NCBI RefSeq assembly: GCF_034541975.1
Contig: NZ_JAVYJM010000001.1
Strand: one strand, 5' to 3'
From: Dermacoccus abyssi
GTDB taxonomy: Bacteria; Actinomycetota; Actinomycetes; Actinomycetales; Dermatophilaceae
Length of the DNA: 64,000 nucleotides
Under the pieces are notes generated by a model, which was not told the DNA's origin, ran no database searches, and saw only the letters and a program-made list of their open reading frames with translations. Every line of letters starts with the position of its first letter. Within the stretch, counting starts at the first letter, position 1. A program made the translations under genes and the position numbers. Below are positions 29,142 through 39,231 of this stretch, piece after piece.

Positions 29142-29354
29142 TCACAGGTCGTCGATGTGGCCCGAGGCCACCGCGTTGCGTGTTGCCTCGTACTGCCGCT
29201 CGATGTAGCGCTCGACCTCGTCGGCTTCGACGCGCCATTGGTTGTTGATCTTGATGGCGGGCAGCTCGCCGGACTTCACGAGGCCGTACACCTGGCGGGC
29301 CGAGACGTTGAGCGTCTCGGCGACATCGGCGATCTGAACGAAGCGCTGAGCCAC
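29142..29354 (-). CDS. small BldC/excisionase-type helix-turn-helix protein
   Basis: 70 residues forming a single winged helix-turn-helix of the HTH_17/excisionase group: VQIADVAETLNVSARQVYGLVKSGELPAIKINNQWRV is the core in successive blocks. Size and fold match BldC-like actinobacterial regulators, which bind as head-to-tail arrays on direct repeats. GTG 29354 is preceded by GGAGG. Two 11-bp direct repeats lie 27 bp upstream of it, suggesting self-regulation and control of the divergent pilus genes. Confidence 0.8.
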   Translation of the reverse strand: MAQRFVQIADVAETLNVSARQVYGLVKSGELPAIKINNQWRVEADEVERYIERQYEATRNAVASGHIDDL

Positions 29355-29380
29355 GGGGCCTCCTCGGAGTCGAGCCTGCG

Positions 29381-29402
29381 GAATTCTTACCAAAATCTGA
29401 CC
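29381..29402 (-). promoter_or_regulatory. 11-bp direct repeats upstream of the HTH gene
   Basis: On the minus strand GGTCAGATTTT is followed directly by GGTAAGAATTC. The second copy is nearly identical to the perfect tandem repeats at 44468-44489. Head-to-tail spacing fits a BldC-like array-binding protein. It lies in the divergent promoter between the HTH gene and the CpaB-like gene. Confidence 0.5.
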
Positions 29403-29480
29403 ATCATTCTAGGCCTGCGCCGAGACCCTCATCGCTGACGATGTCAGTGGCTGTGGACAACCGGTGAAGGGAGAGCGACG

Positions 29481-30212
29481 GTGCAGACACCGTGGGGCAA
29501 GAAGGTCGTGAGAACGACGGCGCGTGGTTCGAACGGTGAGGACGCGTCGGGCACAAGCAACGATTCGTCACGACGGGCCGGCGGATCCGGTGCGCGGTTC
29601 GTTCCTGCGAGCATCAAGGACGCTCGCTGGATCGTCGGGATCCTCCTGCTCGCTGTCGGTGTCATCGGCACCCTCCGTGTCATCTCCGGGCTCGACGACT
29701 CGGTCCAGGTCTGGACGGCGCGTACCAATCTCGTGCCGGGGCAGCGCCTTCAGGCGAGCGATGTCGTGCGCACTGCCGTGCGTCTCGACGAGGTCCAGTC
29801 GGTGTACCTCAGCGGCCCGGCGCCCTCGGGCGTCGTTCAGAGGCCCGTCGCGCGGGGCGAGCTCGTTCCGCGATCGGCGGTGGCCGACGCGAGCAGCGTC
29901 GACGTGCGCGCCGTCTCCGTGACGTTGGACCGCGGGCAGGCCGACGTCGTGCGCGCGGGCACGGACGTCGAGGTCTGGGTTGCCGACAAGTCGAGCGAGA
30001 CGACATCGAACAGCTTCGAACGGCCGAGACAGGTCATCGACCGAGCTCTCGTCTCGCGCATCGGCTCCGGCTCGGGCGGGGTGGTCGCCGTTGCCGACGG
30101 TCAGCCTGTCGAGCTCGTCGTGCCGCGAGCATCGCTCGCCGAGATCATCGACGCGGTGAACTCGGGCTCGCGGATCACCCTCGTGCCTCTGGCCGGGAGT
30201 CGACGCTCATGA
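29481..30212 (+). CDS. SAF-domain protein, CpaB/RcpC-like pilus assembly
   Basis: 243 residues: a basic Ser-rich cytoplasmic N-terminus, one membrane helix (WIVGILLLAVGVIGTLRVI), then an SAF domain (about 75-150) with ARTNLVPGQRLQASDVVRTAV and PVARGELVPRSAV, and a C-terminal extension. SAF proteins of this type correspond to CpaB of Flp/Tad pilus systems. The next gene is CpaE-like and overlaps by 4 bp (ATGA). Start is GTG 29481, preceded by GGAGAG. Confidence 0.8.
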   Translation: MQTPWGKKVVRTTARGSNGEDASGTSNDSSRRAGGSGARFVPASIKDARWIVGILLLAVGVIGTLRVISGLDDSVQVWTARTNLVPGQRLQASDVVRTAVRLDEVQSVYLSGPAPSGVVQRPVARGELVPRSAVADASSVDVRAVSVTLDRGQADVVRAGTDVEVWVADKSSETTSNSFERPRQVIDRALVSRIGSGSGGVVAVADGQPVELVVPRASLAEIIDAVNSGSRITLVPLAGSRRS

Positions 30213-31519
30213 CGAGCGTCGCCACAGCCATCTCCGCCCGGCTCGAAGCGCGGTTCGCCGCTGAACTCGAGGATGTCGAGGACGCGGAACTGGTGCGTCG
30301 TTGTGCCGACGTGGAGGAACTCCTCACCGTGGCTGAGGCCGGGAGCGTCACCGTCGCCGCGATCAGCCCTGATTTCCCGGGAATGAACGGCAGCATCGTC
30401 GCCGAACTCGCACTGCGCGGAACCTTCGTCCTCGGCGTCGTCGCTCCCACGTCCCCGACCGACGCCCGCCAGTGTGAGGCCTGGGCTCTGAGTCACGTTC
30501 ATCTGGTCGGTTCGGGCGAGCTGGAGCAGCTCGTCCGGTCACTGGAGCGTTCGCCCGTGACGGTGGGCGGCGCGGGGCTCTCGGTCAACACCGAAGAGGT
30601 GGGTGAGGAGGCGGACACCCCGTCCACCTTCTCGCAGCGAGCCACTGTCGGACCCCTCTCGACCTCGCCCAATGCCGGGCAACGCGCGACCGTCGTGACC
30701 GTGTGGGGACCGGCCGGGTCTCCCGGTCGCACGACGTGCGCAACACACCTCGCACACGCGCTCTCGCAGGACGGCCCCACCCTGCTCATCGACGCGGACA
30801 CCGTGGCGCCGGCCTGTGCTCCGGTCCTCGGTCTCCTCGACGAAGCGCCCGGTCTGCTCGCCGCAGCGAGGCTCGTGGATGCAGGGACGCTGAACCTGTC
30901 GCAGCTGCGTACGCTCACGGTCACCCTCGACGAGGGCTTCGACGTCCTGACGGGCATCGGCCGCGCGTCACGCTGGCACGAGCTCAGTCGGTTTCATCTC
31001 GGCGCGGTTCTCGACCAGGCCGTCACGGGGTACCGGTGGATCGTCCTCGACATCGCGAGCGACCTCAGCGTCGACGAGTCACTGCTGTACGACACCGTGG
31101 CTCCGGTGCGCGCCGCGGCCGGCATCGAAGCGGTGGAGCGCAGTGACGTGCTGCTGGCCCTCGCGTCCTGCGACCCGATCGGGTTGCAGCGTTTCGTCGT
31201 CGAGTGGGAACAGGTGGGGAGCTCGCATCCGGCCACGCGCGTCGTCATCTCGAAGGCTCGCGAGCAGGCTGTAGGCGGCGCACCCGAGAAGGTGGTGGCG
31301 AAGGCGCTTGCTCGGTTCGCCGACGTCGATCCGGTGGCGGTGCTGCCCGATGCGCGTGACGAATTGGACAGCGCCCTTCTGCTCGGGAAGCTGTTGTCGA
31401 CCACACGACCTGACAGCGCGTACGTGGCGGCGGTTGCACGGGTCGCGGCGAGCCTCGGGGCCACCGCCGGGCCACCTGCGACCCGCCGCGGTCTGCGCCG
31501 GTTGCGGGCCCCTCGCTAG
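30209..31519 (+). CDS. CpaE/MinD-like P-loop protein for Flp pilus assembly
   Basis: 436 residues. The N-terminal part is receiver-like without phosphorylation residues, with a Ser/Thr linker (about 125-160). The C-terminal half is a ParA/MinD-type ATPase with a deviant Walker A, VTVWGPAGSPGRTTCATHLA, then LLIDADTVAP and WIVLDIASDLS. The lysine of a standard P-loop is replaced by Arg (GRTT), as seen in some CpaE proteins. It is coupled to the CpaB-like gene, while the matching ATPase cpaF lies 13 kb away and is truncated. Confidence 0.8.
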   Translation: MTSVATAISARLEARFAAELEDVEDAELVRRCADVEELLTVAEAGSVTVAAISPDFPGMNGSIVAELALRGTFVLGVVAPTSPTDARQCEAWALSHVHLVGSGELEQLVRSLERSPVTVGGAGLSVNTEEVGEEADTPSTFSQRATVGPLSTSPNAGQRATVVTVWGPAGSPGRTTCATHLAHALSQDGPTLLIDADTVAPACAPVLGLLDEAPGLLAAARLVDAGTLNLSQLRTLTVTLDEGFDVLTGIGRASRWHELSRFHLGAVLDQAVTGYRWIVLDIASDLSVDESLLYDTVAPVRAAAGIEAVERSDVLLALASCDPIGLQRFVVEWEQVGSSHPATRVVISKAREQAVGGAPEKVVAKALARFADVDPVAVLPDARDELDSALLLGKLLSTTRPDSAYVAAVARVAASLGATAGPPATRRGLRRLRAPR

Positions 31520-31558
31520 GGTGTGGCACGTACGCAAACCAGCGAGGAGCGCCCGCCC

Positions 31559-31960
31559 ATGATCCGTGCCTACATGCCTGTCGACGCCGACGCACTCGAC
31601 ATCTTGTCCCGTGAGGGATCGGTTCCGGCCACCCATGTCGTGAGCGTGACGCCCGGAGTGCGAGCACTCGCACCGGACGGTGACGAGGAACTGCACGAGC
31701 ACCTCGCCTGCCAGCTCGCCGCAGCCGCAGCCACCAGTGACCCCGTGGCGGTTCTCGCGTTCGACGTGCGGCCCGAGCGCGTGGAGGACGCGGAGGGCCA
31801 CGTGGGTGCGATCTCGCTCCTGGGCGACGTCGGTCTGCGGGATGTCGCGTGCTTCCTCGTCGCGGACCCGGGCGAGCGCGTGCAGGAGGACGCCGAGCTC
31901 GAACTGAGCTGGTACGACGCAGGGGAGCGTGACAGCGTGCGTGCACTCCTGAGCAGCTGA
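31559..31960 (+). CDS. DUF6912-type hypothetical protein
   Basis: 133 residues, acidic, starting MIRAYMPVDADALDILSREG and carrying a WYDAGE ending. It matches a small conserved actinobacterial family (DUF6912) by its start and tail, by memory of the family only. No function is known. It follows the CpaE-like gene by 39 bp with a GCGAGGAG ribosome site. Confidence 0.65.
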   Translation: MIRAYMPVDADALDILSREGSVPATHVVSVTPGVRALAPDGDEELHEHLACQLAAAAATSDPVAVLAFDVRPERVEDAEGHVGAISLLGDVGLRDVACFLVADPGERVQEDAELELSWYDAGERDSVRALLSS

Positions 31961-31995
31961 CCGCTCGGGGCGACGCGCCCACCCTCGTGGTCGGG

Positions 31996-32583
31996 TCAAC
32001 GCAGCATCCGGTCGTCACCGACACGGTCGAGACATCGGGTGAGGAAGCGCTCGAGACGTGTTGCCGAGTCGCCCAGGGCGTCGAACGACCCCTCCTGGCC
32101 GGCCACGAGCGGGCCGAGACGAAGGTAACCGTGACGGTACGCGGCGAGAACGCGGCTGAGACGGTCGAGGGCGTCGGCCACCGACGTGACGAGCGCGCCG
32201 CAATGTTGGGGCCCGGTTTCACCGATGAGCAGAGCCCGCAGTTCGTCACGGATGTCGTCGATCGCTTCACCGGCCCGACGCACCGAAACCGCGTTTCCCG
32301 GCAGACGGCCGGATTCGATCTGACGCCGTAGCCCGGCTTGGGCCCGTCGCGTCACGAGGGGCGGGAAAGGCCCCGTGCGAGGAGCGGTGAACGACGGTGC
32401 GGGCTGCCCGGCGAGTTCGGCGCCCGCGGCGTCACTCAGTTGTTCGCTCAGGGACTCGACGACGCGGTCGAACGCCTCACCGTTCAGTGCCGTCGCAGGG
32501 TCGAACGGGATGTCGAGCAGGCGCAGCGCACAACGCGTCAGGTGGGTGGCGACGTCACGACTCGCGAGGCTGGCAGCAGGCAT
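31996..32583 (-). CDS. hypothetical helical protein
   Basis: 195 residues, mainly amphipathic helices, with no signal peptide or membrane segment. Blocks such as GEAIDDIRDELRALLIGETGP and SVADALDRLSRVLAAYRHGYLRL suggest an all-alpha bundle. I do not recognise a family. It is divergent from the glutamate dehydrogenase gene and convergent with the DUF6912-type gene. Confidence 0.6.
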   Translation of the reverse strand: MPAASLASRDVATHLTRCALRLLDIPFDPATALNGEAFDRVVESLSEQLSDAAGAELAGQPAPSFTAPRTGPFPPLVTRRAQAGLRRQIESGRLPGNAVSVRRAGEAIDDIRDELRALLIGETGPQHCGALVTSVADALDRLSRVLAAYRHGYLRLGPLVAGQEGSFDALGDSATRLERFLTRCLDRVGDDRMLR

Positions 32584-32767
32584 ACCCCCAGCGTATGAGC
32601 AGGGCGAATCTCGGCGTCGGCGTACTGGCCGCGCCTGGGGATAACCCCGGTGGGGCGAGGGCCCGGCAACACCGCTCGCCCTCGACTCGGACTCGGGTGT
32701 CCGCGCGCGTTAGAGTCGCCTAGGTGGCACAGCGTCGTGCCGCTTCTTCGTCCTGCCAGGAGAGGTC

Positions 32768-35700
32768 ATGTCTGTCGAGGCTTCCACGCCCGTCCTGTCC
32801 GAAGTCGCCGAACGTGTCGGTGTCACGCTCGAAGTCGCGCAGGGGGTGTTGGGCGACATTCCGGCCGCGGAGCTGGAGGGCAAATCCCTCGATCACCTCG
32901 CGTGGATCGTGCGAGGCCAGTGGAGGGCCGCGGCCGAGCGACGCCAGGGGGAGCCGGTCGTCGTCGTCGAGGAGGAACTGCCGCGCTCGCTCGTCGCGGA
33001 CGCGGTGGAGCACGCGGGTGTCTCCAGCCTGACCTCGGGTGTCGCTGTCCGCGTTGTCACGGACGACACCGCTTTCGTCGTGGACTCACTCGTGGCAGCG
33101 TTCACGGCTCGAGGTGCGGGCATCGGGGATCTCGTCCACCCGCAGATGCGTGCCGTGCGTGACGATGCCGGTCGCCTCATCACGGCGACGCGAAATCGCA
33201 AGCGTCAGGGTGCGGTCCGTCTGCCCGGTCACAGCGAGGAGCTTCCCGCGGGCGCGCACGAGGTCGCGGAGTCGTGGGTCTATCTCCACCTCTCGCCGGC
33301 GGGCGAGTTCGACGGCAGCCAAGACATGGTGGAGACCGTGCACAAGGTCCTTCGCGACGTGCGCCTGGCTTCCGAGGACTGGCAGAGCATGCGTGACATG
33401 GCCCTCCAGACGGCCGACGACCTCGAGAACGACCCGCCCGTGAGTGTTCCCGAGTTCGCCACGGCTGACGTGCGCCGCTTCCTGCACTGGCTGGCCGACG
33501 ACAACTTCACCTTCCTCGGCTACCGGGAGTACGAGTTGGCCACCATGGACGAGGAGGACGTCCTGCGGCCCGTGGAGGGCACCGCCCTCGGCATCCTGCG
33601 CAGCGCATCGGGTTCGGCCACCGGGTTCGAGCGCATGACGCCGGAGAGCCGCGCCATGGCACGCTCCCCGCAGCTGCTCATGCTGACCAAGGCCAACTCG
33701 CGCTCACGTGTTCACCGTGATGCCTACCTCGATTACGTCGGCGTGAAGACCTTCGACGCGGAAGGCAACGTCACCGGGGAACGCCGCTTCCTCGGTCTGC
33801 ACACGGCCCGCACCTACGCGGCACCGACGTCGACCGTTCCGGTCGTTGCCGAGCGGGTTGCGAAGGTCGTGCGTCGAGCCGGGCACTCGCCCGACTCCCA
33901 CTCCGGACGTGACTTGCTCAACGTCCTCGAGAACTACCCGCGCGACGAACTGTTCCAGACGTCGTCCGCGCGCCTCTACGACATCGCCACCGAGGTCGTG
34001 CGCCTCCAGGAGCGCCGCCACGTCGGCGTCTTCACACGCAATGACGACTACGGGCGCTTCGTCGCCGTCCTGGTGTACCTGCCGCGTGACCGGTACAACA
34101 CCCGGGTGCGCGAAGCCATTGCCGAGTTCCTTCGCGAAACCTACGGCGCGCAGAACGTCGACTACACGGCTCGGGTGAGCTCCGAGGCGCTCGCCCGTAT
34201 CTTCTACACGGTTCGCATGCCGCGCGGCGCCGCCATTCCCGACGTCACGCCCGAGCAGATTCGCGCTCACGTCCTGGAGACGACCAGGACGTGGACCGAG
34301 CGTGTCACGCATGCCGCGCAGACGGAGGGTGAGCTCGACGGTTCGACGGCCCGCGCTCTCGTCACGCAGTACGGCACGGGCTTCTCGACGGCCTACTCCG
34401 AGGCGTTCTCGCCACGCCAGGCGGTGGCGGACATGCAACGCCTGGAGAGGCTGGGTGACGACGACTCCGCGCTCACGCTCTACGGCACCAAGAACCTCGA
34501 CACCCGCGAACGTCGGCTCAAGATCTTCCGCAACGAACCCCTCATGCTCACCGAGGTCTTCCCGATCTTCACCCACCTCGGCGTGCAGGTTTCCGACGAG
34601 CGCCCATACGCGGTTCGACGCTCGGACGGTCGCACCTCGTACGTGTACGACTTCGGTCTGATCGCGGACCGCACGGCCATGTGGGGCAACACCCCGCAGG
34701 AGAGTTCGCGCCGCCGCACGAACGTGCAGGACACCGTTCTCGCGGCGTGGCGTGGGCAGGCCGAGAACGACGCCCTCAACCAGCTCGTTCTCGCTGCCGG
34801 GCTCACGTGGCGCCAGATCAGTCACCTGCGGGCCCTCGCTCGCTACATGCGCCAGATCGGCTTCTCGTTGAGCTACGAGTACGTCGTCGCGGCGCTGCTG
34901 GCCAACACCGACCTCACGTCGCTGCTCGTGCGTCTGTTCGAGGCGCGCTTCGACCCGACCCTCGACGACGCCGAGCGTGAGGCCCAGACGAAGGCGGTGC
35001 GTCAGCGCTTCTCCGACGGACTGGCCGACGTGGCGAGTCTCGACCACGACCGCATCCTGCGCACTCTCGAGGGTGTCATCATGGCGATCGTGCGCACCAA
35101 CGCGTACACCCCGCGGGTCCTTTCCGGCGAGGTCGCCGAACTCGTCTTCAAAATCCGGTGCGCCGACGTGCCCGGCATCCCCGCACCGGTTCCGATGTTC
35201 GAACTGTGGGTCTACGGCCCGAAGGTCGAGGGTGTCCACCTGCGCTTCGGTCAGGTGGCGCGCGGCGGCCTGCGGTGGAGCGACCGGTTCGAGGACTTCC
35301 GCACCGAGGTGCTCGGCCTCGTCAAGGCGCAGATGGTCAAGAACGCCGTCATCGTGCCGACCGGATCGAAGGGCGGTTTCGTCGCGAAGCAGCTCCCGGA
35401 CCCGAGCGACCGCGAAGCGTGGCTCGCCGCGGGCGTCGAGGCGTACGAGGCCTTCATCAGCGGCATGCTGTCGGTCACCGACAACCGTGACGGTGACGAG
35501 GTCATCCCCCCGAAGGACGTGGTGCGTTACGACAGCGACGACCCCTACCTCGTCGTCGCGGCCGACAAGGGCACCGCGGCCTTCTCCGACAAGGCCAACG
35601 CCGTGGCTCGTCGCGCAGGCTTCTGGCTGGACGACGCGTTCGCGTCCGGAGGCTCGAACGGGTACGACCACAAGGCCATGGGCATCACCGCCGGCGGTGC

Positions 35701-37696
35701 GTGGGAGTCGGTCAAGCGTCACTTCCGCGAGCTCGGGCACGACACCCAGAGCGAGGACTTCACGGTGGTCGGCGTCGGCGACATGAGCGGCGACGTGTTC
35801 GGCAACGGAATGCTCCTGTCGGAGCACATCCGCCTCGTCGCGGCGTTCGACCACCGCGACATCTTCATCGACCCGAACCCGGACGCGGCCACCTCCTACG
35901 CGGAGCGCAAGCGCCTGTTCGAGCTGCCGCGTTCGTCCTGGTCGGACTACTCACGTGACCTCATCTCCGAGGGCGGCGGAGTGTTCTCGCGCTCGGCCAA
36001 GCAGGTGCGCCTCACCCCGCAGATCCGCGAAGCCCTGGGTATCGAGGGCGACGTGGAGACGATGACGCCGAACGAGCTCATGCACGCCGTGCTGCTCGCT
36101 CCGGCCGACCTCTTCTGGAACGGTGGCATCGGCACGTACATCAAGGCTTCGAGCGAGACCAGCGAGCAGATCGGCGACCGCGCCAACGACGCCATCCGTG
36201 TCGACGGGCGTGACCTGCGCGTCCGCGTCATCGGTGAGGGCGGCAACCTCGGCGTCAGCCAGCTGGGGCGTATCGAGGCAGCGCAGAACGGCGTCAGTGT
36301 CAACACCGACGCCATCGACAACTCGGCGGGCGTCGACTCGAGCGACCACGAGGTCAACATCAAGATCCTCCTCGCCGATGTCGTACGCGACGGCGGGCTG
36401 ACGATGGACCAACGCAACGAGCTTCTCGCGTCGATGACCGACGAGGTTGCCCACAAGGTGCTGCGTCACAACACCGACCAGAACACGCTGCTCGGCAATG
36501 CGCGCGTCCAGGCGCCGGCGATGCTGCACGTGCACCGTCGTCTCATCGACGCCCTCGAAGCGGACGGCTTCCTCGACCGCGAGCTCGAGTTCCTGCCGAA
36601 CGACGTCGAGATCGACGAGCGGATCGAGGCCGGTGAGGGCCTGACCTCGCCGGAGTTCAGCGTGCTGCTCGCCTACGCGAAGCTGCGCCTGAAGGATCAG
36701 GTCCTCGCGAGCGACGTCGTCGACGACGAGTGGTTCGTCCGTGAACTGGCCGCCTACTTCCCGGACGCTTTGCGCACCAGGTACCCCGAGGCGATCGAGG
36801 CGCACGCACTGCGTCGCGAGATCATCACGAACTCGGTCGTCAACGGCCTCGTCAACCGCGGCGGCATCACGTTCGTCCACCGCGCGAGCGAGGAGACGGG
36901 GGCCCGCCCGGAGGAGATCGTGAAGGCGTTCGTCGTGGCCCGTGAGGTCTTCGACGCGCAGAGCTTCATCGACGAGGTCGAGGCACTCGACAACGTTGTG
37001 AGCACCGACGTCCAGTCCTCTCTGCTTCTGCGTCTGCGTCGTCTGCTCGACCGAGCCACCCGCTGGTTCGTCCATCACGAGGTGGAGCACACGTCGGTGT
37101 CGGCGCTCATCGAGCGTTACGAGCCGTCCGTCAGCCGTCTCGCGCCGAAGGTTCCGGAGCTCGTCATCGGCGTGGGCCGGGAGCAGTACGAGGACACGGC
37201 GGCGGGTCTCGTGGAACAGGGCGTTCCCGAGCAGTTGGCCCGACGGGCCGCCGCCCTGCTCGATCTGTTCGTCCTGCTCGACATCACGGATCTGGCGCAC
37301 GAGATCGACGCCGACGTCGAAGCCGTGGCGAGCACGTACTTCCACGGTGCGGCGCAGATCGGTCTGGGACGCATGCTCGACGCCATCGCCGAGCTGCCGC
37401 GTGACGACCGGTGGGACGCACTGGCCCGCGGTGCGGTGCGTGACGACGCCTACGCGGTGCTCACCGACCTCACACGCGACGTCATGCTCGAGGCGCCGGA
37501 GGCCGGGTCCACCGAGGAGCGCTGGAACGCCTGGGCCGAGCGGCACGCGCTCGCGGTCGAGCGCGGCCGTGCGGCGATCGCCGGCGTCGAGCGGGCCGAA
37601 TCGCGTCTCGCACCGATGTCGGTCGCGCTGCGCACGCTGCGCACGCTGACGCGTGGCACCTCCGGCGACGCAGGGCAGGCCGAGCCGACCGCGTGA
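32768..37696 (+). CDS. gdh: NAD-specific glutamate dehydrogenase, large (180 kDa) class
   Basis: 1642 residues, the length of the L_180 class: long N-terminal ACT-like regulatory segments, a central catalytic domain and a C-terminal helical domain. Catalytic-core blocks include RGGLRWSDRFEDFRTEVLGL, VKNAVIVPTGSKGGFVAKQ, the Rossmann region FTVVGVGDMSGDVFGNGML and RVIGEGGNLGVSQLGRIE. It oxidatively deaminates glutamate to 2-oxoglutarate for catabolism and nitrogen balance. ATG 32768 has an AGGAGAGG ribosome site. The stop overlaps the pdtaS-like GTG by 4 bp. Confidence 0.95.
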   Translation: MSVEASTPVLSEVAERVGVTLEVAQGVLGDIPAAELEGKSLDHLAWIVRGQWRAAAERRQGEPVVVVEEELPRSLVADAVEHAGVSSLTSGVAVRVVTDDTAFVVDSLVAAFTARGAGIGDLVHPQMRAVRDDAGRLITATRNRKRQGAVRLPGHSEELPAGAHEVAESWVYLHLSPAGEFDGSQDMVETVHKVLRDVRLASEDWQSMRDMALQTADDLENDPPVSVPEFATADVRRFLHWLADDNFTFLGYREYELATMDEEDVLRPVEGTALGILRSASGSATGFERMTPESRAMARSPQLLMLTKANSRSRVHRDAYLDYVGVKTFDAEGNVTGERRFLGLHTARTYAAPTSTVPVVAERVAKVVRRAGHSPDSHSGRDLLNVLENYPRDELFQTSSARLYDIATEVVRLQERRHVGVFTRNDDYGRFVAVLVYLPRDRYNTRVREAIAEFLRETYGAQNVDYTARVSSEALARIFYTVRMPRGAAIPDVTPEQIRAHVLETTRTWTERVTHAAQTEGELDGSTARALVTQYGTGFSTAYSEAFSPRQAVADMQRLERLGDDDSALTLYGTKNLDTRERRLKIFRNEPLMLTEVFPIFTHLGVQVSDERPYAVRRSDGRTSYVYDFGLIADRTAMWGNTPQESSRRRTNVQDTVLAAWRGQAENDALNQLVLAAGLTWRQISHLRALARYMRQIGFSLSYEYVVAALLANTDLTSLLVRLFEARFDPTLDDAEREAQTKAVRQRFSDGLADVASLDHDRILRTLEGVIMAIVRTNAYTPRVLSGEVAELVFKIRCADVPGIPAPVPMFELWVYGPKVEGVHLRFGQVARGGLRWSDRFEDFRTEVLGLVKAQMVKNAVIVPTGSKGGFVAKQLPDPSDREAWLAAGVEAYEAFISGMLSVTDNRDGDEVIPPKDVVRYDSDDPYLVVAADKGTAAFSDKANAVARRAGFWLDDAFASGGSNGYDHKAMGITAGGAWESVKRHFRELGHDTQSEDFTVVGVGDMSGDVFGNGMLLSEHIRLVAAFDHRDIFIDPNPDAATSYAERKRLFELPRSSWSDYSRDLISEGGGVFSRSAKQVRLTPQIREALGIEGDVETMTPNELMHAVLLAPADLFWNGGIGTYIKASSETSEQIGDRANDAIRVDGRDLRVRVIGEGGNLGVSQLGRIEAAQNGVSVNTDAIDNSAGVDSSDHEVNIKILLADVVRDGGLTMDQRNELLASMTDEVAHKVLRHNTDQNTLLGNARVQAPAMLHVHRRLIDALEADGFLDRELEFLPNDVEIDERIEAGEGLTSPEFSVLLAYAKLRLKDQVLASDVVDDEWFVRELAAYFPDALRTRYPEAIEAHALRREIITNSVVNGLVNRGGITFVHRASEETGARPEEIVKAFVVAREVFDAQSFIDEVEALDNVVSTDVQSSLLLRLRRLLDRATRWFVHHEVEHTSVSALIERYEPSVSRLAPKVPELVIGVGREQYEDTAAGLVEQGVPEQLARRAAALLDLFVLLDITDLAHEIDADVEAVASTYFHGAAQIGLGRMLDAIAELPRDDRWDALARGAVRDDAYAVLTDLTRDVMLEAPEAGSTEERWNAWAERHALAVERGRAAIAGVERAESRLAPMSVALRTLRTLTRGTSGDAGQAEPTA

Positions 37697-39225
37697 GCGT
37701 GACGACGACCGACATTCTCGGGTCGGCCTCGTGGAGTGACGAGGCCGACCACGAGTGGCTGCACCAGCTCGTCGGCGACTGGCAGCTGCTCGCGGATCTG
37801 TCGTTCTCCGACCTCGTGTTGTGGGTCAGCACGGACGAGGGGTGGCGTGCCGCCGCTCACGTTCGGCCCACGACCGGTGTCAGCATCTTCGCCGAGGACC
37901 TCGTCGGCGTGGCGCCCTCGCAGGAACTCGCCGCGCGGCTGACCCGCAGTTCTGTCTCCGGGCAACGGACGGCGGCCGATGAGGACGACGACGGGGAGCC
38001 TGTCACGGTCGAGACCATCCCGGTGCGACGGACGATCACCACGGTGGCCGTCCTCAGTCGACACATGATCCGTGGCAACGTCGGACGCCGCGGGCGCTTG
38101 GAGAGCCGCTACCTGGGGCTGTCGGACGCGCTGCTGACGATGGTCGCCGACGGAACCTTCCCCGACGGAGGGGGCGCTTCCAGCGGCCGTGGCGGTGCAC
38201 CCCGAGTCGGTGACGGTGTCATCGCGCTCGACGAGGGCGGTCACATCACCTACGCGAGCCCGAACGCCGTCTCGGCGCTGCGGCGCCTCGGCATCGAGAC
38301 GAACGCCCTCGGCCTTCGGCTCGGTACGGCGTTCGAGGAGCGAGGCGTGACGTCGGCGGAAGCCCCTGTGGAGGGCGGCGTCGTGCTTGCCGGTCGTGCG
38401 CCGTGGCACGCCGAGTTCCGCAAGGGGTCGGCCGCGCTCATGGTGCGCGCCGTGCCACTCATCGCCGAGGGGCGCCGTTTCGGGGCGGCGCTGCTGCTGC
38501 GCGACATCACCGAGCTGCGCCGCCGCGATCGCGAGCTCATCACGAAGGACGCGACGATCCGTGAGATTCACCATCGGGTGAAGAACAACCTTCAGACGGT
38601 GGCGGCCGTCCTGCGGCTGCAGGCGCGGCGCCTGCCGGACATCGAGGCACAGCGGGCGCTCGCGGATGCCGGCCGTCGCGTCGCGGTCATTGCGGCGGTC
38701 CACGAGACGTTGAGCGCGGGATTCGGCGGAGCGGTCGACTTCGACGAGGTGGCCGAGCGAGGACTCACGACCGGTGTCGACGTGGCACGGCTGCCGGACG
38801 CTCCCGTCGAGGCGCGGCTCGTCGGTTCCTTCGGGGTGCTCTCGAGCGAGGACGCTACCTCGTTGGCCATGGTGCTCGGCGAGCTCGTACAGAACGCGGT
38901 GGAGCACGGCCTCGCGGAGCGCGGCGGACGGGTGACGGTGGAGGCGCGTCGTGACGGCGACGGCCTCGAGGTCAGCGTGGTGGACGACGGGTCCGGCCTC
39001 GTCGCCGGGGAAGGCGTGGCCGGGGGAGCGTCGGGTCTCGGTACTCAGATCGTGCGCACCTTCGTCCAGGACCTGCACGGAACGATCGAATGGGCTGCCG
39101 AACCGGGAGGCGGCACGAGGGCACGGTTCAGTGCACGGCTGCGTCCGCTCGATGCGTCATCGGGGGGAGGGGACGCGAAAACGGGCGGCCATCGTGATGA
39201 TGGGCCGCCCGCTGGGACGCGATGA
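37693..39225 (+). CDS. pdtaS: sensor histidine kinase, PdtaS type
   Basis: 510 residues, soluble: an N-terminal GAF-like H_kinase_N domain (1-150), a PAS domain (about 165-280; GVIALDEGGHITYASPNAV), then HisKA_2 with the phosphoacceptor in IREIHHRVKNNLQTVAAVLRLQ and an HATPase (LGELVQNAVEHGL; SVVDDGSGL). In mycobacteria PdtaS phosphorylates the RNA-binding antiterminator PdtaR; that partner is not in this window. Coupling to gdh by a GTGA overlap is notable. The C-terminus runs through a strong hairpin. Confidence 0.88.
   Translation: MSVTTTDILGSASWSDEADHEWLHQLVGDWQLLADLSFSDLVLWVSTDEGWRAAAHVRPTTGVSIFAEDLVGVAPSQELAARLTRSSVSGQRTAADEDDDGEPVTVETIPVRRTITTVAVLSRHMIRGNVGRRGRLESRYLGLSDALLTMVADGTFPDGGGASSGRGGAPRVGDGVIALDEGGHITYASPNAVSALRRLGIETNALGLRLGTAFEERGVTSAEAPVEGGVVLAGRAPWHAEFRKGSAALMVRAVPLIAEGRRFGAALLLRDITELRRRDRELITKDATIREIHHRVKNNLQTVAAVLRLQARRLPDIEAQRALADAGRRVAVIAAVHETLSAGFGGAVDFDEVAERGLTTGVDVARLPDAPVEARLVGSFGVLSSEDATSLAMVLGELVQNAVEHGLAERGGRVTVEARRDGDGLEVSVVDDGSGLVAGEGVAGGASGLGTQIVRTFVQDLHGTIEWAAEPGGGTRARFSARLRPLDASSGGGDAKTGGHRDDGPPAGTR
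39182..39211. terminator. bidirectional terminator hairpin
   Basis: CGGGCGGCC pairs with GGCCGCCCG (9 bp), with a further ATC/GAT pairing in the loop. It overlaps the last codons of the pdtaS-like gene and lies 21 bp beyond the whiB stop, so it can end both convergent transcripts. Confidence 0.75.
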
Positions 39226-39231
39226 GAACGA